Source: Paraburkholderia kirstenboschensis (GTDB taxonomy: Bacteria; Pseudomonadota; Gammaproteobacteria; Burkholderiales; Burkholderiaceae). Taken from it: DNA of 64,000 nucleotides. Below are positions 36,489 to 46,844 of the stretch, piece by piece. The notes under the pieces are model-generated. The model had not been told where the DNA came from, searched no databases, and was given only the letters and a program-made list of their open reading frames with translations. The position numbers and the translations under genes are program-made. Positions within the stretch are counted from its first letter, which is position 1; each line of letters starts with the position of its first letter. The stretch covers positions 1,364,001-1,428,000 of the forward strand of contig NZ_CAJHCR010000001.1 in NCBI RefSeq assembly GCF_904848585.1. Reading direction: 5' to 3'.

Positions 36489-37955
36489 ATGGACAAAGGC
36501 ATTCTCAAGAACGTAGCGATCAACTTCTTCGGTCTCGTGCTGCCGACTTTCGTCTCGCTCGTCACCGTGCCGTCGTATATCCGGCTGCTCGGCGTCGAGC
36601 GCTACGGCGTGATCAGCCTCGTGTGGACGCTGATCGGCTACTTCGGAATTCTCGATCTGGGCATGAGCATGGCCGCGCAGAATCACATTTCGAAGGCGCG
36701 CGCGTCGGGCAACAAGGACGAGAGCGCGCGCGTGTTCTGGAGTGCGACGTGGCTCAATCTCGTGACGGGCGTGATCGGCGGGTTGATCATTTATTTCGGC
36801 GCATTTCTGTACACCGCGTATTTCACGAAGGTGTCGCCGGAACTGCAGCATGAGGTGTACATGGCGCTGCCGTGGCTCGCGGTGGCGATTCCGATTGCGA
36901 ACGTCTCGTGGGTGTTCGCCGGCGCAATCAACGGCGCGGAACGCTTCGGCGTCTACAACACGAATCAGACCATTGGCACGTTCCTGTTCCAGTTGCTGCC
37001 GCTCGGCGCGGCGCTGTGGCTCGGCGCGAGCTTGCAGAACGTGCTCGCCGCCGCGGTTTTCGCGCGCATTCTCGCCGCGATCCTGCTCGGCCGGTCCGCG
37101 CTAAAAGTGCTTGAAATACGCAGTATTCTGCCGCCGCAGTTCGGCGTGGCGAAAGGGCTCTTCAACTTTGGCGGCTGGATGCTGATTGCGAGCGTCACCA
37201 ACATGATCGCCGAATCGCTCGACCGCGTGATGCTCGGCACGAGCCTCGGCGCGCGCTTCGTCACGTATTACACGGTGCCGCAAAACCTCGTGACGCGCTT
37301 GAACATCGTGCCCACCGCGATGGTGCGCACGCTGTTTCCACGGCTTTCCGCCGTAGGCCGCGCGGACGCCGACACCATCACGCAGCAGTCGCTCGAATTT
37401 CTCAACGGCGTGTTCACGCCTGTCGCGTTGATCGCGATGCTGGTTCTCGAACCGTTCCTGCATCTTTGGGTCGGCAATGAAATCGCGACCGTCGCGGCGC
37501 CCGTGGGACGCATCATGATCGTCGCGGTATGGCTCGTGGGCCAGGCCAACGTGACGCGGATCCTGATCCAGTCGCAGGTCAATCCGGCCACGGCCGCGCG
37601 CGTCGGTTTATTCGAATTGCCCTTGTTTGCGGGGGCTTTGTGGTTTGGCATCACGCATTTCGGATTGACTGGCGCGGCGATCGCAGTGGCCGGCCGCGCG
37701 CTATTCGATTACGCGGTGCTGTTGCGGCTTTCGGCGATTCGAGCGCGCCAAATCGCGCTCGACATGCTCGCCCACCTCGCTTTCCTGCTGGCGAGCCTCT
37801 GGCTTTCCAGCTTCCTGCCGGGCCTCGCCATGGCGATCGTCGCCGGCCTGTTGATGGTGGGCGCGAACATCGCCTGGTCCATCACAATGACACCCGCCTT
37901 GCGCGATCTAGCGCGTTCACTGCTGTTGCGACTGAATCCGAGGAAAAGCGCATGA
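36489..37955 (+). CDS. bceQ: Lipid-linked repeat-unit flippase (Wzx type)
   Basis: A 488-residue polytopic protein with about 14 membrane segments, of the MOP/PST polysaccharide transporter superfamily. The N-terminus (VAINFFGLVLPTFVSLVTVP then YIRLLGVERYGVISLVW) is typical of Wzx. It should move undecaprenyl-linked repeat units from the cytoplasmic to the periplasmic face for polymerisation by the Wzy-like protein. Its stop overlaps the next start as ATGA, coupling it to the double glycosyltransferase. Confidence 0.93.
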   Translation: MDKGILKNVAINFFGLVLPTFVSLVTVPSYIRLLGVERYGVISLVWTLIGYFGILDLGMSMAAQNHISKARASGNKDESARVFWSATWLNLVTGVIGGLIIYFGAFLYTAYFTKVSPELQHEVYMALPWLAVAIPIANVSWVFAGAINGAERFGVYNTNQTIGTFLFQLLPLGAALWLGASLQNVLAAAVFARILAAILLGRSALKVLEIRSILPPQFGVAKGLFNFGGWMLIASVTNMIAESLDRVMLGTSLGARFVTYYTVPQNLVTRLNIVPTAMVRTLFPRLSAVGRADADTITQQSLEFLNGVFTPVALIAMLVLEPFLHLWVGNEIATVAAPVGRIMIVAVWLVGQANVTRILIQSQVNPATAARVGLFELPLFAGALWFGITHFGLTGAAIAVAGRALFDYAVLLRLSAIRARQIALDMLAHLAFLLASLWLSSFLPGLAMAIVAGLLMVGANIAWSITMTPALRDLARSLLLRLNPRKSA

Positions 37956-40417
37956 ACCACGAAGTCCTTGAAGAAGCCGTGCTGCAAGCTCCGACGCGCA
38001 GCGCGCTGGCCGAACTGACCACCGTTCCTACGGCTGACGCGCCGCCGCGGCGTGCGGCATTGCGCGGCGATAAAGCCGTGCGCGTGGCGATCGTGCACGA
38101 CTGGCTCGTTACCTATGCTGGCGCGGAGAAGGTGCTCGAACAGATAGTGGCGTGCTTTCCGGACGCGGACCTGTTCAGCCTGGTCGACTTTCTCGACGAC
38201 CGCAGCTTTCTGCGCGGCAAGCCCGTTACCACATCGTTTATCCAGAAGCTCCCGCTCGCGCGCACCAAATACCGCACGTATCTGCCGCTGATGCCGCTCG
38301 CGATCGAGCAACTCGATGTATCCGCCTACGACGTGGTGATTTCTAGCAGCCACGCAGTGGCCAAGGGCATTCTCACCGGTCCGGACCAGGTGCATATCAG
38401 CTACGTGCATTCGCCGATCCGCTATGCGTGGGACTTACAGCACCAGTATCTGCAGCAGTCGAAACTGACAAGCGGGCCGAAGTCGGCAATGGCGCGGCTC
38501 ATTTTGCATTACATCCGGAACTGGGACATCCGCACGGCGAATTCGGTGGACGGCTTTATCGCGAACTCCGACTTCATCGCGCGGCGGATCAGGAAGGTCT
38601 ACCAGCGCGATGCGCAGGTGATCTTTCCGCCTGTCGACGTCGAAGCGTTCACGCTATGCACGCAGAAGGAAGACTTCTATCTGACCGCCTCGCGGATGGT
38701 GCCGTATAAGAAAATCGACCTGATTGTCGAGGCGTTTGCGCGCATGCCTGAGAGAAAACTTGTCGTGATCGGCGACGGTCCCGACATGCAGAAGATTCGC
38801 GCGAAGGCGGGGCCGAATGTCGAGATCATGGGCTACCAGCCGTTCAAGGTGTTGAAGGATCGGATGAGCCGCGCCAAGGCTTTCGTCTTCGCCGCCGAGG
38901 AAGATTTCGGCATTTCGGTGGTCGAGGCGCAGGCGTGCGGCACGCCTGTCATCGCGTATGGCAAGGGCGGTGCGCTCGAAACGGTGCGCGATCTGTCGGA
39001 GCCGCGTCCGACCGGCATGTTCTTCGACGAGCAGAGCACGGAGTCGATCATCGCCGCGGTCGAGCGTTTCGATGGACACGTGAAGCGTTTTTCGCCAACC
39101 GATTGCCGCGCGAACGCCGAGCGTTTTTCCGCAGCGAACTTCAGGGAACGCTTTTTCGCCCATGTGCGGGCGTCCGTGCCCGCGCTGCACAACGCGACGC
39201 TGCCGCCGTACGCGCCGTATGAAGCGGAGCCGGCCGCGAATGCGCCGCGCATTCTCGCTGTCGATCAAAGCGGCGTACTAGGCGGCGCCGAGCTTTCGCT
39301 GCTCGAAATCGTCAAGGCGCTGCGCTCGCGCATGGAAGTCGTACTGTTCGACGACGGCCCGTTCCGTACCGCGCTCGACAAAGCGGGCGCCAGTGTCGAG
39401 GTGCTCGATGCGGGCGCGCTGCGCAACGTGCGCAAGCAGGGCGGTTCGTTGCCGAAGGGTCAGGCGTTGATGGGCCTGATGTCGCTCGTTCGCGCGACGG
39501 CCAGACGCGCGCGCAATGCGCAGGTGATCTATGCGAACACGCAGCGCGCAATGGTGATCGGCGCGGTCGCCGGCAAGCTCGCGAGGCGCCCGGTGGTCTG
39601 GCATCTGCGCGACATCGTGAGTCCGGAGCATTTCGGCGGCAAGCAGCTCGCGATCATCAAATGGTGCGCGCGACTCGGCCTCACGCATGTGATCGCCAAT
39701 TCGGCCGCCTCGGCGCGCGCGTTCGCCGACCTTACGCATTTCGACAACAAGCGCATCGACGTAGTGTTCAACGGCATTTCCGCGGCACCGTTCGACGCCT
39801 TGCGCAACGTGCCGCAAGCCGCGCTGCGCGAAAAGTTGAACCTGCCGAAAGACGCCTTTCTGGTGGGCTCGTTCAGCCGCCTCGCGCGCTGGAAAGGGCA
39901 GCATGTGCTGCTGCAGGCGCTAGTGCTCAATCCGCACATGCACGCGGTGCTGGTTGGCGCGCCGCTCTTCGGTGAAGATCAGTACGAGATCGAACTGCAT
40001 GCGTTCGTCGCCGCGCATAGTCTTGGCGACCGCGTGCATTTTCTCGGCTTCCAGCACGATATTCCCGCCTGCATGTGCGCGGTGGACGCGGTGGTGCACA
40101 CGTCGATCACGCCAGAGCCGTTCGGCCGGGTGATCGTCGAAGGGATGCTCGCGCAACGGCCGGTCGTGGCCGCGCGCGCGGGCGGGGTACTTGAAATTAT
40201 CGACGACTACGAGAACGGCGTGCTGTGCACGCCGGGCGATGCTCATGCTTTGGCCGACGCGCTAGCCGAACTGCGCTCGAACGACGAACTGCGCGACAAG
40301 CTCGTCAAAAACGGCTACAGGACGGCGCTGAGCCGCTTCGGTACGGTGAACTATGTCGAGAGCGTGGAGCGGATCCTGAGCCGTGTGGCGGAGCCGGGCA
40401 AGGCTGCCGGCGCGTGA
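37952..40417 (+). CDS. bceR: Double-domain family 4 glycosyltransferase
   Basis: An 821-residue fusion of two GT4 enzymes. Domain 1 (about residues 44-410) runs from RVAIVHDWLVTYAGAEKVLE to EDFGISVVEAQACGTPVIAY. Domain 2 (about 431-815) runs from RILAVDQSGVLGGAELSLLE to EPFGRVIVEGMLAQRPVVAA. Each has its own donor-site E-x7-E, so one chain may add two sugars in turn. The start ATG 37952 overlaps the flippase stop and has GAGGAAAAG upstream. The product matches BceR in size and position. Confidence 0.93.
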   Translation: MNHEVLEEAVLQAPTRSALAELTTVPTADAPPRRAALRGDKAVRVAIVHDWLVTYAGAEKVLEQIVACFPDADLFSLVDFLDDRSFLRGKPVTTSFIQKLPLARTKYRTYLPLMPLAIEQLDVSAYDVVISSSHAVAKGILTGPDQVHISYVHSPIRYAWDLQHQYLQQSKLTSGPKSAMARLILHYIRNWDIRTANSVDGFIANSDFIARRIRKVYQRDAQVIFPPVDVEAFTLCTQKEDFYLTASRMVPYKKIDLIVEAFARMPERKLVVIGDGPDMQKIRAKAGPNVEIMGYQPFKVLKDRMSRAKAFVFAAEEDFGISVVEAQACGTPVIAYGKGGALETVRDLSEPRPTGMFFDEQSTESIIAAVERFDGHVKRFSPTDCRANAERFSAANFRERFFAHVRASVPALHNATLPPYAPYEAEPAANAPRILAVDQSGVLGGAELSLLEIVKALRSRMEVVLFDDGPFRTALDKAGASVEVLDAGALRNVRKQGGSLPKGQALMGLMSLVRATARRARNAQVIYANTQRAMVIGAVAGKLARRPVVWHLRDIVSPEHFGGKQLAIIKWCARLGLTHVIANSAASARAFADLTHFDNKRIDVVFNGISAAPFDALRNVPQAALREKLNLPKDAFLVGSFSRLARWKGQHVLLQALVLNPHMHAVLVGAPLFGEDQYEIELHAFVAAHSLGDRVHFLGFQHDIPACMCAVDAVVHTSITPEPFGRVIVEGMLAQRPVVAARAGGVLEIIDDYENGVLCTPGDAHALADALAELRSNDELRDKLVKNGYRTALSRFGTVNYVESVERILSRVAEPGKAAGA

Positions 40418-40599
40418 CCTGCGTGACCTGTATGTGCTGCAAGAAGCACGAAGGCGGTGAAGCGCGTCGCTCGATGAATCGCGCCCGAGACCGCCGACGC
40501 GCGCCGGACAATGCGGCGAGAGGCACTGCCAGAAGCACTGTTACTGAAACGATTGACGCGGGGTAGGCAGGGACTCGGCCGGTTCCTGTCATTTGGCGC

Positions 40600-40637
40600 A
40601 GCGGGGCGGACGTCACTGACTTTCGCCCCGCTTTTTT
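40600..40637 (+). terminator. Intrinsic terminator after the double glycosyltransferase
   Basis: Arms AGCGGGGCG (40600-40608) and CGCCCCGCT (40624-40632) with a 15-base loop and a T6 run ending at 40637. It lies between convergent genes and ends the wzx-bceR unit. Confidence 0.85.
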
Positions 40638-40641
40638 ACGA

Positions 40642-41859
40642 CTACTTCCCGAACGCGCCTTTAGCGGATTTCGGCTTGAAACTGGCGGACCACTTCATCG
40701 CCGGTAATTCGACCAGCCGGTAGAACACGTAAGCGGCCGGCACGGCCACCAGCATGTAGCCAAACGACGGCCAGATCGACATCTGCAATGAAGAGCGGAA
40801 CAGCAGCGACGAAAGCAGCACGAAGATCGGCAGATGAATCAGATACAGCGAAAAGCTGAAGTCGCCAAAGCGCGACAAAAGCCGCAAGCCCCAACCGTCG
40901 CGCTGGTTGCCGTTGCCGCGCTCCAGCGCCTTGTACAGATAGAACGCGAAGCCGATTGCCCAGAGCTGGAACGCGCCGTATTGACCGTAGTGAAACGCCG
41001 CGCAACCCAGCGCGATGAATGCAGCGGCGAGCGCATAGAGCCACCGCGGCGAACCAGTCTGTGCGGAGGTGCGGGCTCTTGCGTCGGCAATCCATGCGCC
41101 GAGGGTCCACGAAAACCAGTACGACGTGAAGAACTGAATGTCATGCCGTTCGAGCACATAGGCGGAAACGACGTTGACCACGGCGACGATCGCGAGCACG
41201 GAGGTCATGCCGATACGTCGACGCAGCGCGAATAGCAACGGGTAGATCGCGTAAAACTGCACTTCGAGCGAAAGAGTCCATAGCGCGCCGTTCGATCCAT
41301 ACGTCTTGCCGGCCACGCCTTGAAGCGAGAACAGGTTGACGAGAAACGCCTCTACGCCGATCTCGCGAATCTTGTGACTGACAGGCGGTAATTGCAGACT
41401 GAACCAGTCGAGCGCGAGCGTCAGCAGCAAGGCGGCAAGCAGCACCGGATAAATGCGAGTAAGGCGGCGCACCCAGAAATTGGCTGCGTCCAGCCGGTAA
41501 GCCGGGTTGTTAGCGAGCCGTAACGCGCCGCTGCGGTGAATGCAGTAGCCGCTGATTACGAAAAAAATCGGCACGCCCGCCGATCCCCATGCAATAGGGA
41601 AAGTCAGATAAGCGGCAATCGTATTCAAACTCAATGAATGCCCGGCATTCTGATGAAACGCCTGCATGCCGACCCATTCGATCTGACGGCAATGGAAATA
41701 CGCGACGAGCAGCGCGGCAAAGCCTCGCATTGCATCGATCACATGTTCCTTGCCGGCGCTGTCGGCGCGTGCGTCGCTTTGTGCGCGCGGCGCGGCAGGC
41801 CTCAAAGGCGGGGAGAGGGGCAGGGATGAGCCGGCGGCATCCAGTGCTGAGTCGCTCAT
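40642..41859 (-). CDS. bceS: Membrane O-acyltransferase (acyltransferase 3 family)
   Basis: A 405-residue polytopic protein. After a proline-rich N-terminus it shows VIDAMRGFAALLVAYFHCRQ with the conserved Arg and His, VPIFFVISGYCIHRSG, NFWVRRLTRIYPVLL and LWTLSLEVQFYAIYPLLF, all typical of OafA-like acetyltransferases. It is a second acyltransferase in the locus, distinct from the one at 32342-33442, so two different O-acylation sites on the polymer are plausible. AAGGA precedes the ATG. Confidence 0.9.
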   Translation of the reverse strand: MSDSALDAAGSSLPLSPPLRPAAPRAQSDARADSAGKEHVIDAMRGFAALLVAYFHCRQIEWVGMQAFHQNAGHSLSLNTIAAYLTFPIAWGSAGVPIFFVISGYCIHRSGALRLANNPAYRLDAANFWVRRLTRIYPVLLAALLLTLALDWFSLQLPPVSHKIREIGVEAFLVNLFSLQGVAGKTYGSNGALWTLSLEVQFYAIYPLLFALRRRIGMTSVLAIVAVVNVVSAYVLERHDIQFFTSYWFSWTLGAWIADARARTSAQTGSPRWLYALAAAFIALGCAAFHYGQYGAFQLWAIGFAFYLYKALERGNGNQRDGWGLRLLSRFGDFSFSLYLIHLPIFVLLSSLLFRSSLQMSIWPSFGYMLVAVPAAYVFYRLVELPAMKWSASFKPKSAKGAFGK

Positions 41860-42101
41860 GCGCGGTCCTTTATTTGAAGTAATGCAATGCGGGTCCGCGC
41901 GCGCGATTCGCGCACGCGGTGCATCACATGCTAGTGCACGGCGCGCACAAAAAATGAATAAAAAAATGACAGCCTTTTTTCTATTTAAGCGGCTTTTGTG
42001 ACCAATTGTAATTGCGCATAAGCAGAATGCGTCTGGACAATTATTTATCGCTTTTGTCGTGCTAACTTACAGCACGGATTCTCCTGATGAGAGGTGAAGT
42101 C

Positions 42102-42257
42102 ATGAACCTGCATTTGCTTGCCGGCATCGCCGTGCTACTGATCCTCGTCGGCGCCTCCGCTTATCGCGAGGCGCTGCGCAATGAGCCCATCCGCCGTTTC
42201 CGCATCAGTCCAGGCAAGCTGCCGCAACTGGACGAAAACGAGGAAGCCCGCCGGTAA
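42102..42257 (+). CDS. Small single-pass membrane protein (51 residues)
   Basis: A short frame with a good ribosome site (GAGAGGTG about 8 bases upstream of ATG 42102). It reads MNLHLLAGIAVLLILVGASA as one hydrophobic segment, then a hydrophilic tail with REALRNEPIRRFR, PGKLPQLDENEEARR and TAA at 42255-42257. Codon use fits real genes here, with G or C at most third positions. No named family is recognised. It stands alone between the acyltransferase and galU and is followed by a hairpin at 42303-42332. Confidence 0.65.
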   Translation: MNLHLLAGIAVLLILVGASAYREALRNEPIRRFRISPGKLPQLDENEEARR

Positions 42258-42557
42258 GGGCCACTAAGGGCCGATGAACGCCGATGCGTTTGCTGGCGGA
42301 AGGGCGTCGCGCGCTCCGGCACGAGCGACGCCATGGGTAATTTTTTCGGAATCGCCCGAAAACAATTCGATTTTGCAAAGTAAATGTTGCCTAAGTCTTT
42401 CAGAAATGGCGCAAATAGATGTGAATCGGGCGCATTAAGCATTATTTGTGAAATTCACGCGTGATCTAGCGCAGATTTTTTGTTAGCCTTTCTGGCCACG
42501 TCGCGGGGCCGCCATGCCCGCGGACACCAATTTCTAACCGATCTGGGAATGCCTACC
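42258..42557. other. Intergenic region ahead of galU
   Basis: 300 bp without a gene. It holds GGCGTCGC/GCGACGCC (42303-42332), a second hairpin TTTTCGG-AATCGC-CCGAAAA (42343-42362), and an AT-rich stretch before galU that should contain its promoter. Confidence 0.45.
42303..42346 (+). terminator. Probable terminator of the 51-residue gene
   Basis: An 8-bp perfect stem GGCGTCGC/GCGACGCC with a 14-base loop, followed after 8 bases by a T6 run (42341-42346). The gap before the T run makes it less certain than the others. Confidence 0.4.
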
Positions 42558-43496
42558 ATGCTGAAAGTCACCAAAGCCGTGTTTCCCGTAGCGGGCCTCG
42601 GGACACGATTCCTGCCGGCTACCAAGGCGAGTCCGAAGGAAATGCTGCCTATCGTCGACAAGCCGCTGATTCAGTACGCTGTCGAAGAAGCGATTGCCGC
42701 CGGCATCACCGAAATGATCTTCGTGACGGGCCGCAGCAAGCGCGCTATCGAAGATCATTTCGACAAGTCGTATGAGATCGAAGCTGAACTCGAGGCGCGT
42801 AACAAGCAGAAGCTGCTCGACCTCGTGCGCAGCATCAAACCGGCCAACGTCGACTGCTTTTATGTGCGTCAGGCGGAAGCACTCGGCTTGGGCCACGCGG
42901 TGTTGTGCGCCGAAAAGCTGGTGGGCGACAGCCCCTTCGCGGTGATTCTCGCCGACGACCTGCTGCACAGCTCCAAGCCCGTCATGAGCCAGCTTGTCGA
43001 TACGTTCAATCACTATCACAGCTCGGTGATCGGCGTCGAAACCATCGCGCGCGAAGACAGCCGTTCGTACGGTGTCGTGGACGGCCGCGAGTGGGAAGAC
43101 AATGTGATCAAGCTCTCGGGTATCGTGGAAAAGCCGGCGCCTGACAATGCGCCGTCGAACCTCGGCGTGGTGGGCCGCTACGTGCTGATGCCGACCATCT
43201 TCAAGCACATTCGCGCGCTCAAGCCGGGCGCGGGCGGCGAACTGCAATTGACCGATGCAGTGCAGTCGCTGCTCACTGAAGAGCAGGTGCTCGCGTATCG
43301 CTACTTCGGCACGCGTTTCGATTGCGGCAGCAAGCTCGGCTACCTGAAGGCGACGGTGGAGTTCGCGCTGCGTCATCCGGAGGTGAAGGAGGAATTCGAA
43401 GCGTATCTGCATGCATACATGCAGGCACATACGCAGGGCAATACGCAGGAAAATCCGGAAAGCCTGGAGCCTCAGTACACGGCCGAAGCGGCTTGA
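42558..43496 (+). CDS. galU: UTP-glucose-1-phosphate uridylyltransferase
   Basis: A 312-residue enzyme (bceT) making UDP-glucose, the source of UDP-glucuronate via Ugd and possibly of UDP-galactose. It has [20 protein letters not shown] then [21 protein letters not shown] and [15 protein letters not shown]. The ATG at 42558 (MLKVTK) is chosen, with GGGA 9 bases upstream; ATG 42549 is an alternative. A Gln/Thr-rich C-terminal extension of about 25 residues is not part of the fold. It is the last exopolysaccharide gene and ends at a strong terminator. Confidence 0.96.
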   Translation: MLKVTKAVFPVAGLGTRFLPATKASPKEMLPIVDKPLIQYAVEEAIAAGITEMIFVTGRSKRAIEDHFDKSYEIEAELEARNKQKLLDLVRSIKPANVDCFYVRQAEALGLGHAVLCAEKLVGDSPFAVILADDLLHSSKPVMSQLVDTFNHYHSSVIGVETIAREDSRSYGVVDGREWEDNVIKLSGIVEKPAPDNAPSNLGVVGRYVLMPTIFKHIRALKPGAGGELQLTDAVQSLLTEEQVLAYRYFGTRFDCGSKLGYLKATVEFALRHPEVKEEFEAYLHAYMQAHTQGNTQENPESLEPQYTAEAA

Positions 43497-43608
43497 TCCG
43501 AGCCGGGACAGCCTGATCGCGCGATTCGTGCAATTGGCGCAACTGGCGTAATTGGCGCGAGATCGCATCCAAGCATCACGCAGAAGCGCGCGAAACATCG
43601 CGCGCATT

Positions 43609-43650
43609 GAAAACGGGCGCCCCGAATCACGCGGGCGCCCGTCCTTTTTT
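43609..43650. terminator. Bidirectional terminator between galU and malate synthase
   Basis: A perfect 10-bp stem ACGGGCGCCC/GGGCGCCCGT (43613-43622 and 43633-43642). On the plus strand CC and a T6 run follow; on the minus strand TTTT follows. It therefore serves both convergent genes. Confidence 0.88.
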
Positions 43651-43698
43651 GCCGCGCTCGAACTTCAAACTTCTTCGAGCCGCGGCGCGATATCAAGC

Positions 43699-45870
43699 TC
43701 AGCCGTTCTTCACTTGCAGACGGAACTTGTGCAGCAACGGTTCCGTGTAGCCGCTCGGCTGCTGGCGTCCTTCGAACACGAGTGCTTGCGCGGCCTTGAT
43801 CGCAATGGTGTCGAACCCGGGTGCCATGGGCTTGTAATGCGGATCGCCGGCGTTCTGCTGATCGACCACTTGCGCCATGCGTTTAAATGTCTCTTCGACC
43901 TGCTCGCGCGTCACCACGCCGTGATACAGCCAGTTCGCGATGTGCTGGCTCGAGATACGCAGCGTCGCGCGGTCTTCCATCAGGCCGACGTCGTGAATAT
44001 CGGGCACCTTCGAGCAGCCCACGCCTTGATCGATCCAGCGCACCACATAGCCCAGAATGCCTTGCGCGTTGTTGTCGAGCTCGGCGCGGATTTCGTCGGC
44101 GCTCCACCTGGCCGTTTCGACGACGGGAATCGTCAGAAGGCCGTCTAGCAGTTCGTCACGGACGCTCGCATAGTCAGTGCGCTCCAGTTGCTGCTGAACC
44201 GCCTGCACGTCGATCTGATGATAGTGCAGCGCATGCAGCGTTGCGGCGGTCGGCGAGGGCACCCACGCGGTGTTCGCGCCGGCCTTCGGATGCGCGATCT
44301 TCTGTTCGAGCATGGCGTGCATCAGGTCGGGCATTGCCCACATGCCCTTGCCGATCTGCGCGCGGCCGCGCAGGCCCGCGTGCAAACCGACGAGCACGTT
44401 GCTGCGTTCGTATGCGGCAATCCATGCGCTCGACTTCATGTCGCCCTTGCGCATCATCGGGCCGGCTTCCATCGCGCTGTGCATTTCGTCGCCGGTACGG
44501 TCGAGAAAGCCCGTGTTGATGAACGCCACACGTTCCGACGCCTCGGCGATACACGCGAGCAGATTCACGCTCGTGCGGCGCTCCTCGTCCATGATGCCCA
44601 TCTTGATCGTGTTGCGCGGCAGCTTGAGCAGATCTTCGACGCGCGCGAACAGTTCGCTCGCGAACGCGACTTCGGCGGGGCCGTGCATTTTCGGCTTCAC
44701 GATATAGATGGAGCCAGTGCGCGAATTCAACTTGTGCTTGCGGTCGTGCAGCGCGCACAGCGTTGTGATCACAGCGTCGAGAATGCCTTCGGGAATCTCG
44801 GCGCCATCCTTCGTCAGCACAGCCGGATTGGTCATCAAATGACCGACGTTGCGAATGAACAGCAGCGAGCGTCCATGCAGTACGACGGGCGCCGTGCCGT
44901 TCGCGGCGACGTACACGCGGTCGTCGTTCAGACGGCGCGTGAACGTCTTGCCGTTCTTCGTGACCTCTTCGGTCAGATCGCCGTTCATCAGACCGAGCCA
45001 GTTGCGATAGAGCTGAACCTTGTCGTCCGCATCGACGGCTGCAACCGAGTCTTCGCAGTCGATGATCGTGCTCACCGCCGCTTCGACCACCACGTCCTTG
45101 ACATGCGCGGCGTCGGTCTTGCCGATCGAATCGTTCGCGTCGATCTGAATCTCGAAGTGCAGCCCGTGATGTTTGAGCAGCACCGCCGACGGCGCGCTCG
45201 CCTCGCCCTGGTAGCCGACGAATTGCGCGGGCGTCCTGAGTTCGCTCGTACCGTTCTTCAGCGCGACGGACAGCTTGCCGCCTTCCACGCTATAGCGCGT
45301 CGCATCGGCATGCGAGCCGTTCGCAAGCGGCGCTGCTTCGTCGAGAAACTTGCGGGCATAGGCGATCACCGCGGCGCCGCGCACCGGGTTGAAAGTTTTC
45401 TGCCGGTCGGCGCCGTTGGTCTCGGGAATCGCGTCGGTGCCGTACAGTGCGTCGTACAGGCTGCCCCAGCGCGCGTTCGCCGCATTCAGCGCATAGCGCT
45501 GATTCGACAGAGGCACCACGAGTTGCGGACCTGCCTGTTCGGCGATTTCGGTGTCCACCTCATCGGTCGTAGCCTTCACGCTCGCCGGCGCGTGCACGAT
45601 ATAGCCGATGCCTTCAAGAAACGCACGATAGGCACGCAAGTCGCGCACCGGCCCGGGATTGGCGCGATGCCAGTTGTCCAGTTCCGTTTGCAGGCGGTCG
45701 CGCTCGGCGAGCAGCGCACGGTTTTTAGGCGCCAGCTCGTGCACGAGGGCGTCGAAACCCGACCAGAATGCGGCGCTGTCGATTCCGGTGCCGGGCAGGG
45801 CTTCGGTTTCGACGAACTGGTCGAGATTGGCGGCGACCTGCAATCCGCCGCGCGGGTTCATCTGAGTCAT
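43699..45870 (-). CDS. glcB: Malate synthase G
   Basis: A 723-residue enzyme, the standard length for isoform G. It condenses glyoxylate with acetyl-CoA to malate. Recognisable blocks are [20 protein letters not shown] at the N-terminus, [58 protein letters not shown] and [14 protein letters not shown] near the end. The start at 45870 has GGAG 6 bases upstream. The adjacent glcG on the same strand suggests glycolate/glyoxylate use. Confidence 0.96.
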   Translation of the reverse strand: MTQMNPRGGLQVAANLDQFVETEALPGTGIDSAAFWSGFDALVHELAPKNRALLAERDRLQTELDNWHRANPGPVRDLRAYRAFLEGIGYIVHAPASVKATTDEVDTEIAEQAGPQLVVPLSNQRYALNAANARWGSLYDALYGTDAIPETNGADRQKTFNPVRGAAVIAYARKFLDEAAPLANGSHADATRYSVEGGKLSVALKNGTSELRTPAQFVGYQGEASAPSAVLLKHHGLHFEIQIDANDSIGKTDAAHVKDVVVEAAVSTIIDCEDSVAAVDADDKVQLYRNWLGLMNGDLTEEVTKNGKTFTRRLNDDRVYVAANGTAPVVLHGRSLLFIRNVGHLMTNPAVLTKDGAEIPEGILDAVITTLCALHDRKHKLNSRTGSIYIVKPKMHGPAEVAFASELFARVEDLLKLPRNTIKMGIMDEERRTSVNLLACIAEASERVAFINTGFLDRTGDEMHSAMEAGPMMRKGDMKSSAWIAAYERSNVLVGLHAGLRGRAQIGKGMWAMPDLMHAMLEQKIAHPKAGANTAWVPSPTAATLHALHYHQIDVQAVQQQLERTDYASVRDELLDGLLTIPVVETARWSADEIRAELDNNAQGILGYVVRWIDQGVGCSKVPDIHDVGLMEDRATLRISSQHIANWLYHGVVTREQVEETFKRMAQVVDQQNAGDPHYKPMAPGFDTIAIKAAQALVFEGRQQPSGYTEPLLHKFRLQVKNG

Positions 45871-46045
45871 CGACTGCTCCATCTGTCTGAGTGGGGCCGA
45901 CGTGGGGACATCGGCCCGCGTTGGGGCTACTGCTGGGACGATCCTGTTTCGGATTGTTGCGTTTCGGGTCCAGGACAACGCAATCACGACGGCACTCGTG
46001 ATTGCGCTCGCGTTGGCGATGGGTAGAGCCATCGCCATGGCTGAC

Positions 46046-46450
46046 TCAGACGCCAAGCGCCTGAATGCCGGCCTTGGCGATCTGCGCATCCTGGTCGGAC
46101 TTCACGCCCGATACACCGACCGCGCCGACCACCTGGCCTTCGACGATCACCGGCACGCCGCCTTCGAGCGTGCCGAGCAGCGGCGCGCTGAGAAACGCGG
46201 TGCGGCCGTTGTTGATCATGTCCTCGTACGCCTTGGTTTCGCGCCGTCCGATCGCGGAAGTGCGGGCTTTTTCAGTCGCGATGTACGAACTCGCGGGCGC
46301 ACTGCCGTCCAGACGCAGCATGCCGAGCGGGTGGCCGCCGTCGTCGACCACGACGATTGCGACGGCCCACTTGTTTTTCTCGGCTTCCGCGCGCGCGGCT
46401 TCGAGGATCCGGGTCGTTTCGGCTACGGTCAACACGGGTTTGCTCAGCAT
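46046..46450 (-). CDS. glcG: GlcG/HbpS-like protein
   Basis: A 134-residue single-domain protein of the GlcG (PduO C-terminal/HbpS) family. It shows [50 protein letters not shown] and [19 protein letters not shown]. Members bind haem or corrinoids or are accessory to glycolate oxidation; the exact role is not known. The start at 46450 has AGGAAA upstream. It lies 175 bp upstream of malate synthase on the same strand. Confidence 0.9.
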   Translation of the reverse strand: MLSKPVLTVAETTRILEAARAEAEKNKWAVAIVVVDDGGHPLGMLRLDGSAPASSYIATEKARTSAIGRRETKAYEDMINNGRTAFLSAPLLGTLEGGVPVIVEGQVVGAVGVSGVKSDQDAQIAKAGIQALGV

Positions 46451-46844
46451 AATCAATTTCCTGTCTCGTTCATTGTAGGGTGCGACGTGCAGGGACCGTG
46501 AAAGGCGAACGTCCGCGGCAGGTCCCTTGCGAATCAGCCTGATTGGGGATTCTACGTCCAAGCGCGATGTGAAGAAACGGCCTCCTTCAGTGGGACATCG
46601 GTGGCGCCAGCGGTGGCGCCTTCAGTGGCCACCTGTCATGGCCGGCGCCGAGCGGCGCATCAGAAGAGCGCCATGCGGGATTACCCGACGCAAAACGGCC
46701 CGAAACCGACGCCCGGCAGCGCCGTTCGAACACGGCCACAGCGCCGAACCGATCTACAATCGAGCCTTGATTCAAGACTTGCCATAAAAAAACGAGCGAG
46801 TGCGTGATCCGCCGCTCGCGCATTCAACGTCCACGCCCCACATC
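46451..46844. other. Divergent intergenic region between glcG and the MOSC gene
   Basis: 394 bp without a supported gene. It contains a 12-bp tandem repeat (CGGTGGCGCCAG then CGGTGGCGCCTT, 46599-46622) and presumably promoters in both directions. No clear operator was identified. Confidence 0.4.

Noticed and set aside
44188..46026. 612-codon plus-strand frame antisense to malate synthase
   Set aside because: Low-complexity Arg/His translation; malate synthase G on the other strand is unambiguous.
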